Shown in pieces: positions 17,646 through 26,281 of a DNA stretch of 64,000 nucleotides (position 1 is the stretch's first letter; the number at the start of each line of letters is the position of its first letter). The DNA is from Bacteroides sp. (GTDB taxonomy: Bacteria; Bacteroidota; Bacteroidia; Bacteroidales; Bacteroidaceae). Below the pieces are notes generated by a model that ran no database searches, had not been told where the DNA came from, and saw nothing but the letters and a program-made list of their open reading frames with translations. The stretch lies in NCBI RefSeq assembly GCF_030151085.1, contig NZ_JASLER010000090.1:16776-80775 (forward strand), in the 5' to 3' direction. The translations under genes and the position numbers were made by a program.

Positions 17646-17895
17646 GGAACTTGCTCCACCACCTTTCTTTGGAGAAGCATATTGGTGTAAGTACAGTCAC
17701 ACTCATCCTCTCCCTCTGTCTTTTTCGTATAAATAATACCAGTATCTTCAGTTCTTACAATCAACATTTTATGGTTTACTACATGTTGGCAAAAACTGTT
17801 TCTATCAAATGATGTAACGCCCCGTCATGGATTGGCGCAGACTACAGATAAGGATGGTCTTTAAATTGCGAAGAATATCTGCAGGTTTCATAATG

Positions 17896-18915
17896 TAATC
17901 TGATTCAAGTTTCGCAAGTTCAACTTGCAAGTTTTAATTTGTAAATATCACAAATATGTTTCATCTCTTCCGATCTGTTGATAATAGCCTCATAGATGTC
18001 CTCATCAGTCAATCCGAAGAGTGTGGCTATTGCTATGATGACTTCTTGCAGAACACCCCAAATGCGATCAGTAATGGACAGTTCCAAGGAATCCTTGGAA
18101 ACAGCTTCAAAGAGTTTTCCCATTGTCTCGTATGCTGTAAATCTCTTTGCAATAGAGAGAATGTTATACTGCAATACGATCAGGGAAGTGGCTGCAATCT
18201 GCGAAGCAAAGTTGTTGGCTTGACATTTGCCCAGCCCAAGCAACCCTTTGTATTCCTTAAATACGACTTCCAAAGCCCATCTTTGGGAATAAATTCTGTA
18301 AGCTTCAAAAAAGCCAAGTACAGTATCGGTTGTAATCAAGCCGTTCCATACACCGTTCTTGCTTCTTTTTACAAAGAACAGACGTACGGGAGTATCGGCA
18401 AAAGTCACATCAGCGGTTATGTAATAACAACGAAGTTTTCTGCTGTACTTTTTCTGACCGCGCTTGACAAGCAATTTGATCAATGCAGGAGCAGTAAAAC
18501 ACTTTCGTTCAAAAACGTAAGTGGTCTTTCCTTTCTCACCTATCTTTATCATACCCAAATAATCACACTTAATGTGACGGGAATGAATGAAACGGATGAT
18601 CTCTTTATTGGCAAACCAACTGTCAGCCAGAACATATCTGAACTTGATGCCCCTTTTGATGGCTCTTCTGATCATGTCAATCATGAGATCCGTCTTTTTC
18701 ATGGAATACATTGCTTTATGCGCATCATTATTTTTAAAGAATGTGCTAATTTCTGAAAGAAAGTCTGTAACTTTGTGCAACGGCATAGGGCTGAGTATTG
18801 TATTGTTTGAGCACTTTAAAGATACTCATTTTCTGCAACATACAGAAATCCCTATGCCTTTTTTATGCCCGCATGTGAACTCTTCTTTTTAACTTGCGAA
18901 ACTTGAATAATCTGA
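17896..18915 (-). mobile_element. internally deleted IS4-family insertion sequence with target duplication
   Basis: The terminal inverted repeats TTCAAGTTTCGCAAGTT (17904-17920) and its exact complement (18891-18907) bound a 1004-bp element. An 8-bp direct repeat TAATCTGA lies immediately outside at 17896-17903 and 18908-18915, consistent with a target-site duplication. The left inverted repeat continues into a small palindrome (GCAAGTT-C-AACTTGC at 17915-17929). The length is well under the roughly 1.5 kb usual for IS4 elements, matching the shortened transposase. Confidence 0.85.
17920..18841 (-). pseudogene. IS4-family transposase, internal deletion and frameshift
   Basis: The open frame from 18786 (288 residues) keeps the second catalytic Asp (Y-V-L-A-D-S-W-F, D55) and the exact IS4 YREK signature: Y166-x2-R169-x3-E173-x6-K180. 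The region expected to hold the first catalytic Asp is missing. A separate short frame from ATG 18829 or 18841 (S-I-F-K-V-L-K-Q-Y-N-T-Q-P) looks like the original N-terminus but is in another frame and stops after about 30 codons. An internal deletion of several hundred bases therefore joined the two parts out of frame. The element can only move if a full-length copy elsewhere supplies transposase. Confidence 0.82.
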
Positions 18916-18993
18916 TTTACGGCAAAGATAACACAAATAGAACGCAGAACTTTCATGCTTGCACGAAAAAAGTTATCCAGTATTCTTCATTCT

Positions 18994-20862
18994 TTATAAG
19001 CTTTGTATAAATGCAGTCAGGTTTACATCACGATCTATCTCTAGTTTCTTCCGTAGTCGTAAACGTGCCTTCTTAAGAGCTTCCTCCGATTGGAAAGTAA
19101 TTTGGGATATATGATTATTGCTCATATTCAATTTAAGGAACACACACAGTTTTCTCTCATTAGGTGTGAGCGTTGGATATCTTGTGTTAAGTTTCTCATA
19201 AAATGAGGTGTTAATCTTCTCGAACATGATTTCAAACTCTTCCCAATTCGAATTATAGGATTTAAATTTATAATCGGCTATCAATGATTTGATTTCCTTC
19301 TGACTCTCTTCTACTGTATTCTTTTCTACATTCTCCAGTATCTTAATGGAATTAGCATCGCGCTCAGAATTCTGGACCAGCTTGAGCGTAGCAGCAGCCA
19401 TTGCCTTCTGATTCATTTCAAGTTCATGATTGATATTCTCAATTTTGAGTTGAAGTACTTTCTTCTTCAACTTATTGAACCAATAAATAGCAAATGCCAG
19501 AAAAAGTATAAGGCTTGAAACGATGATAAGAAAAAGTATAATTTGCTTTTGATTCCTGATTGCCATACTCTGGCTTGCCTTCTCCATTTCATAAGTTTGT
19601 CGCTCTTTGTCATATTTGTACGAACTTTCCAGAAAAGCTATTTTCCGAGTGTTTTTTTCATTGAAGATACTGTCATTTAACGCTTTAAGCAGTACCTGAT
19701 TTTGATAAGCCTTGTTGAATGCTCCTGTTTCGGCATAGAGAGTGGATAGTTGTTCGTAACATTTGATTTCAAGATCCGGGAGCTTCGTCTTTTCAGCCAA
19801 TGCAAGTGATTTAAGTGTATAACTTATCGCCTTATCATAGTCTTTCTGTTTTAAATAGATAACTCCCATAGCATGCCATAACTCGCTACAAGTGCGCTTT
19901 AGACCTTTCTTAGTAGCCAAGGTTAAAGCATCGTCGAAAACAGTCATGGCTTTATCATAGTCACCTTTATTAATATAGATCCTTCCTATTTTCGTGAGAA
20001 TAATAGCACGGTCGGAAACATCACTATCATTGGTCAAGGCTAAAGCCTTCTGATGGTGCTGAAGTGCATAAGAGGGGTTTCTACCTATATATAATCCCCC
20101 AAGTCGTATATGACTAAGAATTATCCATTTCCGGTTATTTTCTTTCTTGGCCAGTAGATATGCTTTCAGACTTGTTTGGACAGCTGCATCCAAGTCTTTC
20201 TGATCGGCTTGAACAGCAGCAACATTTAGAAGACTATAAAATATGCCTGTTTGATTTTTTATTTGTTCATTGATTTTCAGAGCAGATAGATAATATTCGG
20301 CTGCAGCAGGAAAATTATTCTGACGGCCATGAATGAACCCTAACTGCCTGTATGCGGCCCCAAGCATTGCATTATCTCCGTTTTTCTTTGCAAGATCAAC
20401 AACTTCATGAAGCCGTCGCATATCTTCGGAGTCACCACCATCATTACTCAGTTCTCGGGTGACATTATATAGCAACTTCATTATTAGTTCATCATTTTTT
20501 GTATTTCTGGCTATTTCAATAGCATTTCCAAAATACTCAAGTGCTCTTTTTCTGTCACTTTTTCGAATGGCAAGTCCTATTATCCAAAGACTTTCGGCTT
20601 CTCCTTTCTGATAATGAAGTTTTTTAGATAGTCCTTCGGATTGTTCAGCATAACTTCTCGATTTCTTTGCATTATGATTGGAAAGTACACAGGCAATTTT
20701 ATTAAGTAGATTTATTTTAGTTGTATCTTCAGTAGTATGTTTTTTTAAGATACTTTCAAGGCTATCAACTTCATGTTGCTGAGTATTTGCTCCTGCCAAG
20801 ACAGGAAGCAACAAAATAAATAGCAGTAGTATTTTCTTTACTTTCATCAGGTTCATACACAT
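18994..20862 (-). CDS. TPR-containing, membrane-anchored regulator with C-terminal LuxR-type HTH
   Basis: The 622-residue protein begins with a signal peptide (I-L-L-L-F-I-L-L-L-P-V-L-A-G-A). About nine tetratricopeptide units span residues 30-400, such as repeats ending D-Y-D-K-A. One membrane helix lies at about 435-455, then a coiled region and a C-terminal helix-turn-helix (L-T-P-N-E-R-K-L then S-N-N-H-I-S-Q-I, about 563-605). This is a common Bacteroidetes one-protein sensor design: periplasmic TPRs, one membrane pass, cytoplasmic DNA-binding end. Its target is unknown. ATG at 20847 is an alternative start. A -7 box sits at 20903-20910. The nearest minus-strand sequence downstream is the damaged IS element, so a former regulated neighbour may have been displaced. 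Confidence 0.8.
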   Translation of the reverse strand: MCMNLMKVKKILLLFILLLPVLAGANTQQHEVDSLESILKKHTTEDTTKINLLNKIACVLSNHNAKKSRSYAEQSEGLSKKLHYQKGEAESLWIIGLAIRKSDRKRALEYFGNAIEIARNTKNDELIMKLLYNVTRELSNDGGDSEDMRRLHEVVDLAKKNGDNAMLGAAYRQLGFIHGRQNNFPAAAEYYLSALKINEQIKNQTGIFYSLLNVAAVQADQKDLDAAVQTSLKAYLLAKKENNRKWIILSHIRLGGLYIGRNPSYALQHHQKALALTNDSDVSDRAIILTKIGRIYINKGDYDKAMTVFDDALTLATKKGLKRTCSELWHAMGVIYLKQKDYDKAISYTLKSLALAEKTKLPDLEIKCYEQLSTLYAETGAFNKAYQNQVLLKALNDSIFNEKNTRKIAFLESSYKYDKERQTYEMEKASQSMAIRNQKQIILFLIIVSSLILFLAFAIYWFNKLKKKVLQLKIENINHELEMNQKAMAAATLKLVQNSERDANSIKILENVEKNTVEESQKEIKSLIADYKFKSYNSNWEEFEIMFEKINTSFYEKLNTRYPTLTPNERKLCVFLKLNMSNNHISQITFQSEEALKKARLRLRKKLEIDRDVNLTAFIQSL

Positions 20863-20902
20863 ATTTATATATTAAAAATAAGTGTTTTTAATAAAACGGA
20901 GA

Positions 20903-20910
20903 CAAACATA
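20903..20910 (-). promoter_or_regulatory. -7 promoter element of the TPR/HTH regulator gene
   Basis: TATGTTTG on the minus strand matches TAnnTTTG, 41 nt before the start. No clear TTTG at the -33 position. Confidence 0.5.
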
Positions 20911-21041
20911 CATAAATATCTTCAGAATCTATATATCACGAGCTCTTGTAAATCAACGTCTTACTTCATGTCCCCCCAAATATATCCAAATGTCCACTTT
21001 TTGTCCCCTCCTATATTTAGTCTTGATAAACAATGATATGC

Positions 21042-21049
21042 TATTTTTG
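21042..21049 (+). promoter_or_regulatory. -7 promoter element of the HU-like gene
   Basis: TATTTTTG, 88 nt before the ATG at 21138, leaving an unusually long leader. Confidence 0.45.
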
Positions 21050-21137
21050 CACAGCGTTTTTTAAAGAAAGAAGATTCCTCTGAGAAGGAAAATTTGATAT
21101 AAACAGATTTTACTAATACTAAATTAAAAACAAACAA

Positions 21138-21638
21138 ATGGGCGCATCCTATTATTTTTGGAAAATATGGCTGTGGATAAACCAGTCCGAAAAAGAGAGT
21201 ACGACAAAACAATCCGCAGAGCTATCTACTCAAGAGATCGTAAAAAGCCATAAGGACATAGCCGAACGACTTATAAAAGAAGGGGTAGAAATAAGTTATG
21301 GCAAACTAACTTATATCATAGACCAGTACGATCGAACCGTACGTGACTTGATATGTGAAGGCTATACAGTAAAGACCAATAATGTACTCTTCACTCCTGA
21401 GCTCTCTGAAGATTGGTCTATAGACTCTCTGGAGTTCGATTCTACCAAATATAAATGTTCCGCACAATGTACTCTATCGCCTGAAATGCAACGTGCTATG
21501 GGCTTTATAGAAGTAAAAGTGTTAGGGTTTAAAAACACTCCCCTCCAAACATCTCAGGCTGCAGATAATATTATTGAAGAAGTTGATGACATGGTTAACT
21601 CCAATAGTACGAATAAAAAAGGAGGTAGTGACAAGTAA
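21138..21638 (+). CDS. HU-like DNA-binding protein, Bacteroidales DUF4469-type N-terminal domain
   Basis: The 166-residue protein begins Y-Y-F-W-K-I-W-L-W. The central part (about 35-120) reads like the HU/IHF-like fold of Bacteroidales DNA-binding proteins: S-H-K-D-I-A-E-R-L-I-K-E-G, Y-I-I-D-Q-Y-D-R-T-V-R-D, and L-S-P-E-M-Q-R-A. A C-terminal Ig-like DUF4469 domain found in longer family members is missing here. The last 30 residues are low-complexity Asn/Asp/Lys. Probable chromosome- or RNA-associated architectural protein; biological role unknown. Ends at a strong bidirectional terminator. Confidence 0.7.
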   Translation: MGASYYFWKIWLWINQSEKESTTKQSAELSTQEIVKSHKDIAERLIKEGVEISYGKLTYIIDQYDRTVRDLICEGYTVKTNNVLFTPELSEDWSIDSLEFDSTKYKCSAQCTLSPEMQRAMGFIEVKVLGFKNTPLQTSQAADNIIEEVDDMVNSNSTNKKGGSDK

Positions 21639-21677
21639 ACTGTTTCTAAAAAAAGAGTCTACTTTATAAAAAGAGCA

Positions 21678-21709
21678 AAGCGGCAGTTGATTCTCATCAA
21701 CTGCCGCTT
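21678..21709. terminator. bidirectional terminator between the HU-like gene and nqrF
   Basis: The 13-bp perfect stem AAGCGGCAGTTGA / TCAACTGCCGCTT with a 6-nt loop lies between two converging genes. A/T-rich flanks on both sides suit both directions. Confidence 0.85.
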
Positions 21710-21743
21710 CTATTTCTAAAAATTAAGCGAAAACAATCGTCGC

Positions 21744-23015
21744 TTAACCGAAGTTGTCAAACATCAGGTTCTGTGCTGGAACACCGAGATCATCGAGCAT
21801 TTTCTCAACTGCTTTCGACATGGGGCCAGGACCACACATATAATATTCAATATCTTCGGGAGCTTCGTGATTCTTCAAGTAAGTCTCGTAGATTACCTGA
21901 TGAACGAAACCTGCCGTATATTTCACACCTGCTGCATCGGCTGCCGGATCCGGACGGTCTAATGCAAGATGGAATGTAAAGTTCGGGAAGTCTTTTTCAA
22001 TCTGCAAGAAATCTTCCAGATAGAATACTTCATTCAGCGCACGTGCACCATAGAAGTAAGACATCTTACGGTCGGTGGTATGCAACGTCTTAGTCAAGTG
22101 CATGATTTGTGCACGCAGCGGAGCCATACCGGCACCACCACCTACCCACATCATCTCTCTCTGAGAATCGAAGATAGGATGGAAGTCTCCGTAAGGACCA
22201 CTCATCATTACCTTATCACCCGGTTTCAGTGTGAAGATGTAAGAAGAAGCAATACCCGGATTTACGTCAACAAAACCAGGACCTTGATCTTTCGGTTTGA
22301 AAGGAGGCGTAGCAATACGTACTGTTAACATGATACGGTCTCCCTCAGCAGGATAGTTAGCCATAGAATATGCACGGATGGTTTCTTCGTCATTTGTACA
22401 CTTCAAGCCGAATAAACCGAAGTTTTTCCATGCAGGCAGATATTCGTCGCCAATCAAGCTCTTATCAATATCCTTATCATAATCCATTTTGAATTTAGGA
22501 ATCTTGATTTGTGCGTAAGAACCGGGAATGAAGTCCATGTGTTCGCCTTTAGGCAACGCAACGATGAACTCCTTGATAAACGTAGCTACGTTCTTGTTGG
22601 AGATAACCTCGCACTCCCACTCTTTTACACCCAAGATTGATTCGTCAATCTTAATATCCATGTCGCCTTTCACCTTCACCTGACAACCCAAACGCCAGTG
22701 ATCCTGGACTTGCTTACGGCTGAAGTGAGGAGTTTCGGAAGGTAGGATTTCGCCACCACCATCCAAAATCTGGCATTTGCACTGTCCGCAAGAACCTTTA
22801 CCACCACAAGCGGAAGAAAGGAATACACCATTTACAGACAGCGTATTGAGCAGCGTAGAACCGGATTCTACATCCAGTACAGTATCGCCGTTCATAGTCA
22901 CTTTTACATTACCCGACGGAACCAAGAATTTCTTGGCAACCAACAGGATAACAACAAGCAAAACGATAACCACAAGGAATACCGCAACGCTCGCTAATAT
23001 CAAATTCATATCCAT
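21744..23015 (-). CDS. nqrF: Na+-translocating NADH:quinone reductase subunit F
   Basis: The 423-residue NADH-oxidising entry subunit has one N-terminal membrane helix (about 5-27). A ferredoxin-type [2Fe-2S] domain follows with cysteines C70, C76, C79 and C111 (SACGGKGSCGQC). The FAD site is at R-A-Y-S-M-A-N and the NADH site at GGGAGMAPLR. Electrons pass from NADH to FAD, to the iron-sulfur cluster and then on to NqrC/B. Last gene of the nqr operon, 20 nt after nqrE. Confidence 0.97.
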   Translation of the reverse strand: MDMNLILASVAVFLVVIVLLVVILLVAKKFLVPSGNVKVTMNGDTVLDVESGSTLLNTLSVNGVFLSSACGGKGSCGQCKCQILDGGGEILPSETPHFSRKQVQDHWRLGCQVKVKGDMDIKIDESILGVKEWECEVISNKNVATFIKEFIVALPKGEHMDFIPGSYAQIKIPKFKMDYDKDIDKSLIGDEYLPAWKNFGLFGLKCTNDEETIRAYSMANYPAEGDRIMLTVRIATPPFKPKDQGPGFVDVNPGIASSYIFTLKPGDKVMMSGPYGDFHPIFDSQREMMWVGGGAGMAPLRAQIMHLTKTLHTTDRKMSYFYGARALNEVFYLEDFLQIEKDFPNFTFHLALDRPDPAADAAGVKYTAGFVHQVIYETYLKNHEAPEDIEYYMCGPGPMSKAVEKMLDDLGVPAQNLMFDNFG

Positions 23016-23034
23016 TGTCTTATTCCTTTCTTTA

Positions 23035-23661
23035 TTAGATGTTCAAACCAGAGAAACACATGAACGCAATAGCCATCAGACCTACAGTAATGAATGTGAT
23101 TCCCAAACCTTTCAGTGCATCGGGTACGTCAGAATAAGCCATCTTCTCACGGATAGCAGCCAGACCGACAATAGCCAGTAACCAACCGATACCTGAACCT
23201 AATGCGTAAGAAATTGAATCCCATACGTCACCGATGTATTTCGGATCGCTTTCGCCTACATTGATACGTTGTTGCATAAACAGAGATGCACCCATGATGG
23301 CACAGTTTACAGCAATCAACGGCAAGAAGATACCCAATGAAGCATAAAGTGAAGGGCTGAAACGTTCAACAGCCATTTCCACCAACTGCACGATACCGGC
23401 AATAACGGCAATGAAAAGAATAAAACTCAAGAAGCTGAGGTCAACGCCTTCAATAATTGCGTTAGCAGCAAGCACCTTGGTCTGCAACAAGTAGTTGACC
23501 GGAAGAGTAACCACCAATACGAAGGTTACAGCAATACCCAGTCCTACAGCAGTCTTCACATTCTTCGATACGGCAAGGTAAGAACACATGCCGAGGAAGA
23601 AAGCGAATATCATGTTGTCCACAAAGATGGAGCGGACGAATAAACTTAATAAATGTTCCAT
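23035..23661 (-). CDS. nqrE: Na+-translocating NADH:quinone reductase subunit E
   Basis: The 208-residue protein starts at ATG 23661 (M-E-H-L-L-S-L-F-V-R-S); a longer frame reaching 23772 overlaps nqrD and lacks homology-like sequence. Six membrane helices are apparent. Cys26 (F-L-G-M-C-S-Y) and Cys120 (A-V-N-C-A) match the positions of the cysteines that hold the membrane iron-sulfur cluster shared with NqrD in the Vibrio enzyme. 56 nt separate it from the nqrD stop. Confidence 0.95.
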   Translation of the reverse strand: MEHLLSLFVRSIFVDNMIFAFFLGMCSYLAVSKNVKTAVGLGIAVTFVLVVTLPVNYLLQTKVLAANAIIEGVDLSFLSFILFIAVIAGIVQLVEMAVERFSPSLYASLGIFLPLIAVNCAIMGASLFMQQRINVGESDPKYIGDVWDSISYALGSGIGWLLAIVGLAAIREKMAYSDVPDALKGLGITFITVGLMAIAFMCFSGLNI

Positions 23662-23717
23662 ACTATTTAAGTAGTTAAAGTAGCAAGTAGTTAAATTACT
23701 GAATTCTTGACTACTGA

Positions 23718-24356
23718 TTAGTTCTTTTCTTGCAACTCTTTGTGATGAGCACGCTGATACCAAATGTAGCAAGCGCAGATAATCAACGCCATAGGAGGCA
23801 TCAACATCAAGCCGTTGTTCACATAACCTATCTTCTGCAATGGTTCATAGTTCAAGATATTGAAACCAAGCAATGTACCTGAACCGAAAAGCTCGCGGAA
23901 GAAAGCTACAATAATCAAAATCTTGGCATAACCCAAACCGTTACCGATACCATCGAGACAAGACTCCCAAGGACCATTCTGCATAGCAAACGCTTCGAGA
24001 CGTCCCATCAGGATACAGTTGGTAATAATCAGACCTACGTAAACAGAAAGCTGTACACTCACGTCGTAAGCAAATGCTTTCAAAATCTCACTTACAATAG
24101 TTACCAACGCAGCAACCACTACCAACTGAACGATGATACGGATGCGGTTAGGAATTGTCTTGCGCAGTAATGAAATCACTACATTAGAGAATGCTGTAAT
24201 CACAGTTACCGAAAGACCCATCACGATAGCAGGCTCCAGTTTAGCAGTAACAGCCAAGGCAGAACAAATACCCAGTACCTGTACGGTAACGGGGTTATTC
24301 AATCCAAGCGGAGTTGAGAATACTTCTTTATTCTTCTTTGAAAACAATGATCCCAT
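23718..24356 (-). CDS. nqrD: Na+-translocating NADH:quinone reductase subunit D
   Basis: The 212-residue protein starts at ATG 24356 (M-G-S-L-F-S-K-K), placing it 4 nt after the nqrC stop. Starts at 24377 or 24374 would overlap nqrC. It is a six-helix membrane subunit. Cys31 (V-L-G-I-C-S-A) and Cys114 (I-T-N-C-I-L-M-G) pair with the two NqrE cysteines as expected for the intramembrane iron centre. Confidence 0.95.
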   Translation of the reverse strand: MGSLFSKKNKEVFSTPLGLNNPVTVQVLGICSALAVTAKLEPAIVMGLSVTVITAFSNVVISLLRKTIPNRIRIIVQLVVVAALVTIVSEILKAFAYDVSVQLSVYVGLIITNCILMGRLEAFAMQNGPWESCLDGIGNGLGYAKILIIVAFFRELFGSGTLLGFNILNYEPLQKIGYVNNGLMLMPPMALIICACYIWYQRAHHKELQEKN

Positions 24357-24360
24357 ATTC

Positions 24361-25050
24361 TTATTTCTCCTCATCATTATTAGTTAAAAAATTCTTGTAG
24401 TTACTTAGACAAACCTTCAACATAGCATCAACACCTACAGAAGTGATGGTACCACCCGAGATTCCGTCCACCTGATATTCAGGTTTATCTACTTTTCCAT
24501 TCTTTACAACGCCGAGAGCAACTTCGCCATTCTCCAATGTTTTCTTACCTAAGAATTCATTTTGGAATTGTGCACCTGCAATTTCAGCACCCAGACCCGG
24601 AGTTTCACTTGCATGCGAGAAGTATACACCATATACTGTATCTTTATCAGCATTCAGAGCAATATATCCCCAGATTGCACCCCAAAGACCGGCACCATAA
24701 ACAGGGAATACATATTTAGTTTCACCATTTACCTCTGCTACAAATACATGCAGGCGTTGGTATTCTTTGGCTTCTTTTTCATAACCAGTGGCAAAAGCTC
24801 CTGTGTTTTCAGCCAATGTACCGTCAACGTTCATCAGCATATCGCCCTTTACATATTTATTATATTCTGCTTCGGCATCCTTCACGTCCTTGATGTTCAA
24901 GGCAGCAAGAATTTGCTTCTTCGTGTCGAGTTCTACATTCTTGTTCTGAATGGAACGCAAAGAAGAGCTTACGAATGCCAGCAAGAATGCAACGATAACA
25001 ACCATTACCGAAGCATAAATGATAGTATAACTATTACTATTGGTATTCAT
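24361..25050 (-). CDS. nqrC: Na+-translocating NADH:quinone reductase subunit C
   Basis: The 229-residue protein has one N-terminal membrane helix (about 9-32) and a periplasm-side FMN-binding domain. The covalent flavin motif is S-G-G-T-I-T (198-203), with Thr201 as the predicted FMN phosphoester site. The N-terminal signature (Y-T-I-I-Y-A-S-V-M-V) is typical of the family. It lies 14 nt after the nqrB stop. Confidence 0.96.
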   Translation of the reverse strand: MNTNSNSYTIIYASVMVVIVAFLLAFVSSSLRSIQNKNVELDTKKQILAALNIKDVKDAEAEYNKYVKGDMLMNVDGTLAENTGAFATGYEKEAKEYQRLHVFVAEVNGETKYVFPVYGAGLWGAIWGYIALNADKDTVYGVYFSHASETPGLGAEIAGAQFQNEFLGKKTLENGEVALGVVKNGKVDKPEYQVDGISGGTITSVGVDAMLKVCLSNYKNFLTNNDEEK

Positions 25051-25064
25051 TTCTTTCCGGTATT

Positions 25065-26249
25065 TTAATTGTTAGACTTGATTGCACGTTTTTCGCGACG
25101 ACCGATGTTGCTCTGTACTACACAGTAGTCAATTAGCGGAGCGAAGATGTTCATCAGCAAGATGGCAAGCATCATACCTTCGGGATAACCGGGGTTCAGT
25201 ACACGGATAATGATAGCCATTGCACCGATCAGGAATCCGAAGATGTATTTACCTGTCTCTGTACGAGCTGAAGTTACAGGGTCGGTAGCCATAAATACAG
25301 CACCGAAGCAGAAACCACCCAGCACGAGATGTTCGTACCAAGGCATGTGAGCCATAGCAGTATTAGGACCGATAGTGTTGAATATAAATGCCATGAATGC
25401 ACCGCCTACGAATACGGAGAACATGGTCTTCCAGCTTGCAATACCTGTCCATAACAACAGAATAGCACCCAAGGCAATAGCAATCACACTAGTTTCACCG
25501 ATTGAGCCCGGAATCAAGCCAGTCACCATATCCCAGGAAAATGGTAGATACCCATTAGGATCGGTAGCCGTAGACGCCACTCCAAGTGCAGTAGCCCCGG
25601 AAAAACCATCCACGAATGTTTCACCACCCAAACCGAAAATAGTATCACCCGGAATCCATACGGCATCACCGGACATCTTTGTAGGATAAGCGAAGAACAA
25701 GAATGCACGGGTAATCAAAGCAACGTTGAACACGTTCATACCAGTACCACCGAATACTTCTTTCGCAAAGATTACAGCAAATGCAGTAGCAACCGCCAGA
25801 ATCCACAACGGACAATCAACGGGAACGATCATCGGAATCAAGATACCCGAAACCAAGAAACCTTCTTGAATTTCTTCTTTCTTCCATTGAGCAATTACGA
25901 ACTCAATGCCGAGACCCACTACGTATGATACTATAATTTTAGGCAATACTGCCAGAAAACCGTACGCAAACATTTCTACAAAGCCGCCGGCAGCACCGGT
26001 AGCGTGGAAATGCTGGTAACCTACGTTATACATACCGAACAACAATGCCGGTATCAACGCAATAACCACGATTGACATGATGCGTTTGCTGTCAATGGAG
26101 TCGTGAATATGCGCTCCCGATTTCGAAGTCTTGTTGGGGACGAACAGGAATGTCTCAAATCCGTCGAACACAGACTGAAATGCGTGGAATTTGCCGCCCT
26201 CTTCAAAGTTCGGCTTTATCTTATCGATATAATTTCTTAACGCTTTCAT
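25065..26249 (-). CDS. nqrB: Na+-translocating NADH:quinone reductase subunit B
   Basis: The 394-residue, roughly ten-helix core subunit shares its fold with RnfD. The covalent FMN site is S-G-A-T at 217-220 (Thr220). It binds quinone and forms much of the sodium path. The surrounding F-S-G-A-T-A-L-G motif and the length match the family. 32 nt separate it from nqrA. Confidence 0.97.
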   Translation of the reverse strand: MKALRNYIDKIKPNFEEGGKFHAFQSVFDGFETFLFVPNKTSKSGAHIHDSIDSKRIMSIVVIALIPALLFGMYNVGYQHFHATGAAGGFVEMFAYGFLAVLPKIIVSYVVGLGIEFVIAQWKKEEIQEGFLVSGILIPMIVPVDCPLWILAVATAFAVIFAKEVFGGTGMNVFNVALITRAFLFFAYPTKMSGDAVWIPGDTIFGLGGETFVDGFSGATALGVASTATDPNGYLPFSWDMVTGLIPGSIGETSVIAIALGAILLLWTGIASWKTMFSVFVGGAFMAFIFNTIGPNTAMAHMPWYEHLVLGGFCFGAVFMATDPVTSARTETGKYIFGFLIGAMAIIIRVLNPGYPEGMMLAILLMNIFAPLIDYCVVQSNIGRREKRAIKSNN

Positions 26250-26281
26250 TATTAATTTTAATTCTAATATTTTTAATTGAA

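Noticed and set aside
17956..18756. 266-codon plus-strand open frame over the transposase
   Set aside because: The minus strand encodes the IS4 YREK transposase; the plus frame is a shadow without recognisable sequence.
23662..23772. N-terminal extension of nqrE
   Set aside because: It would overlap nqrD and is unlike any NqrE start; Cys26 numbering fits only the start at 23661.
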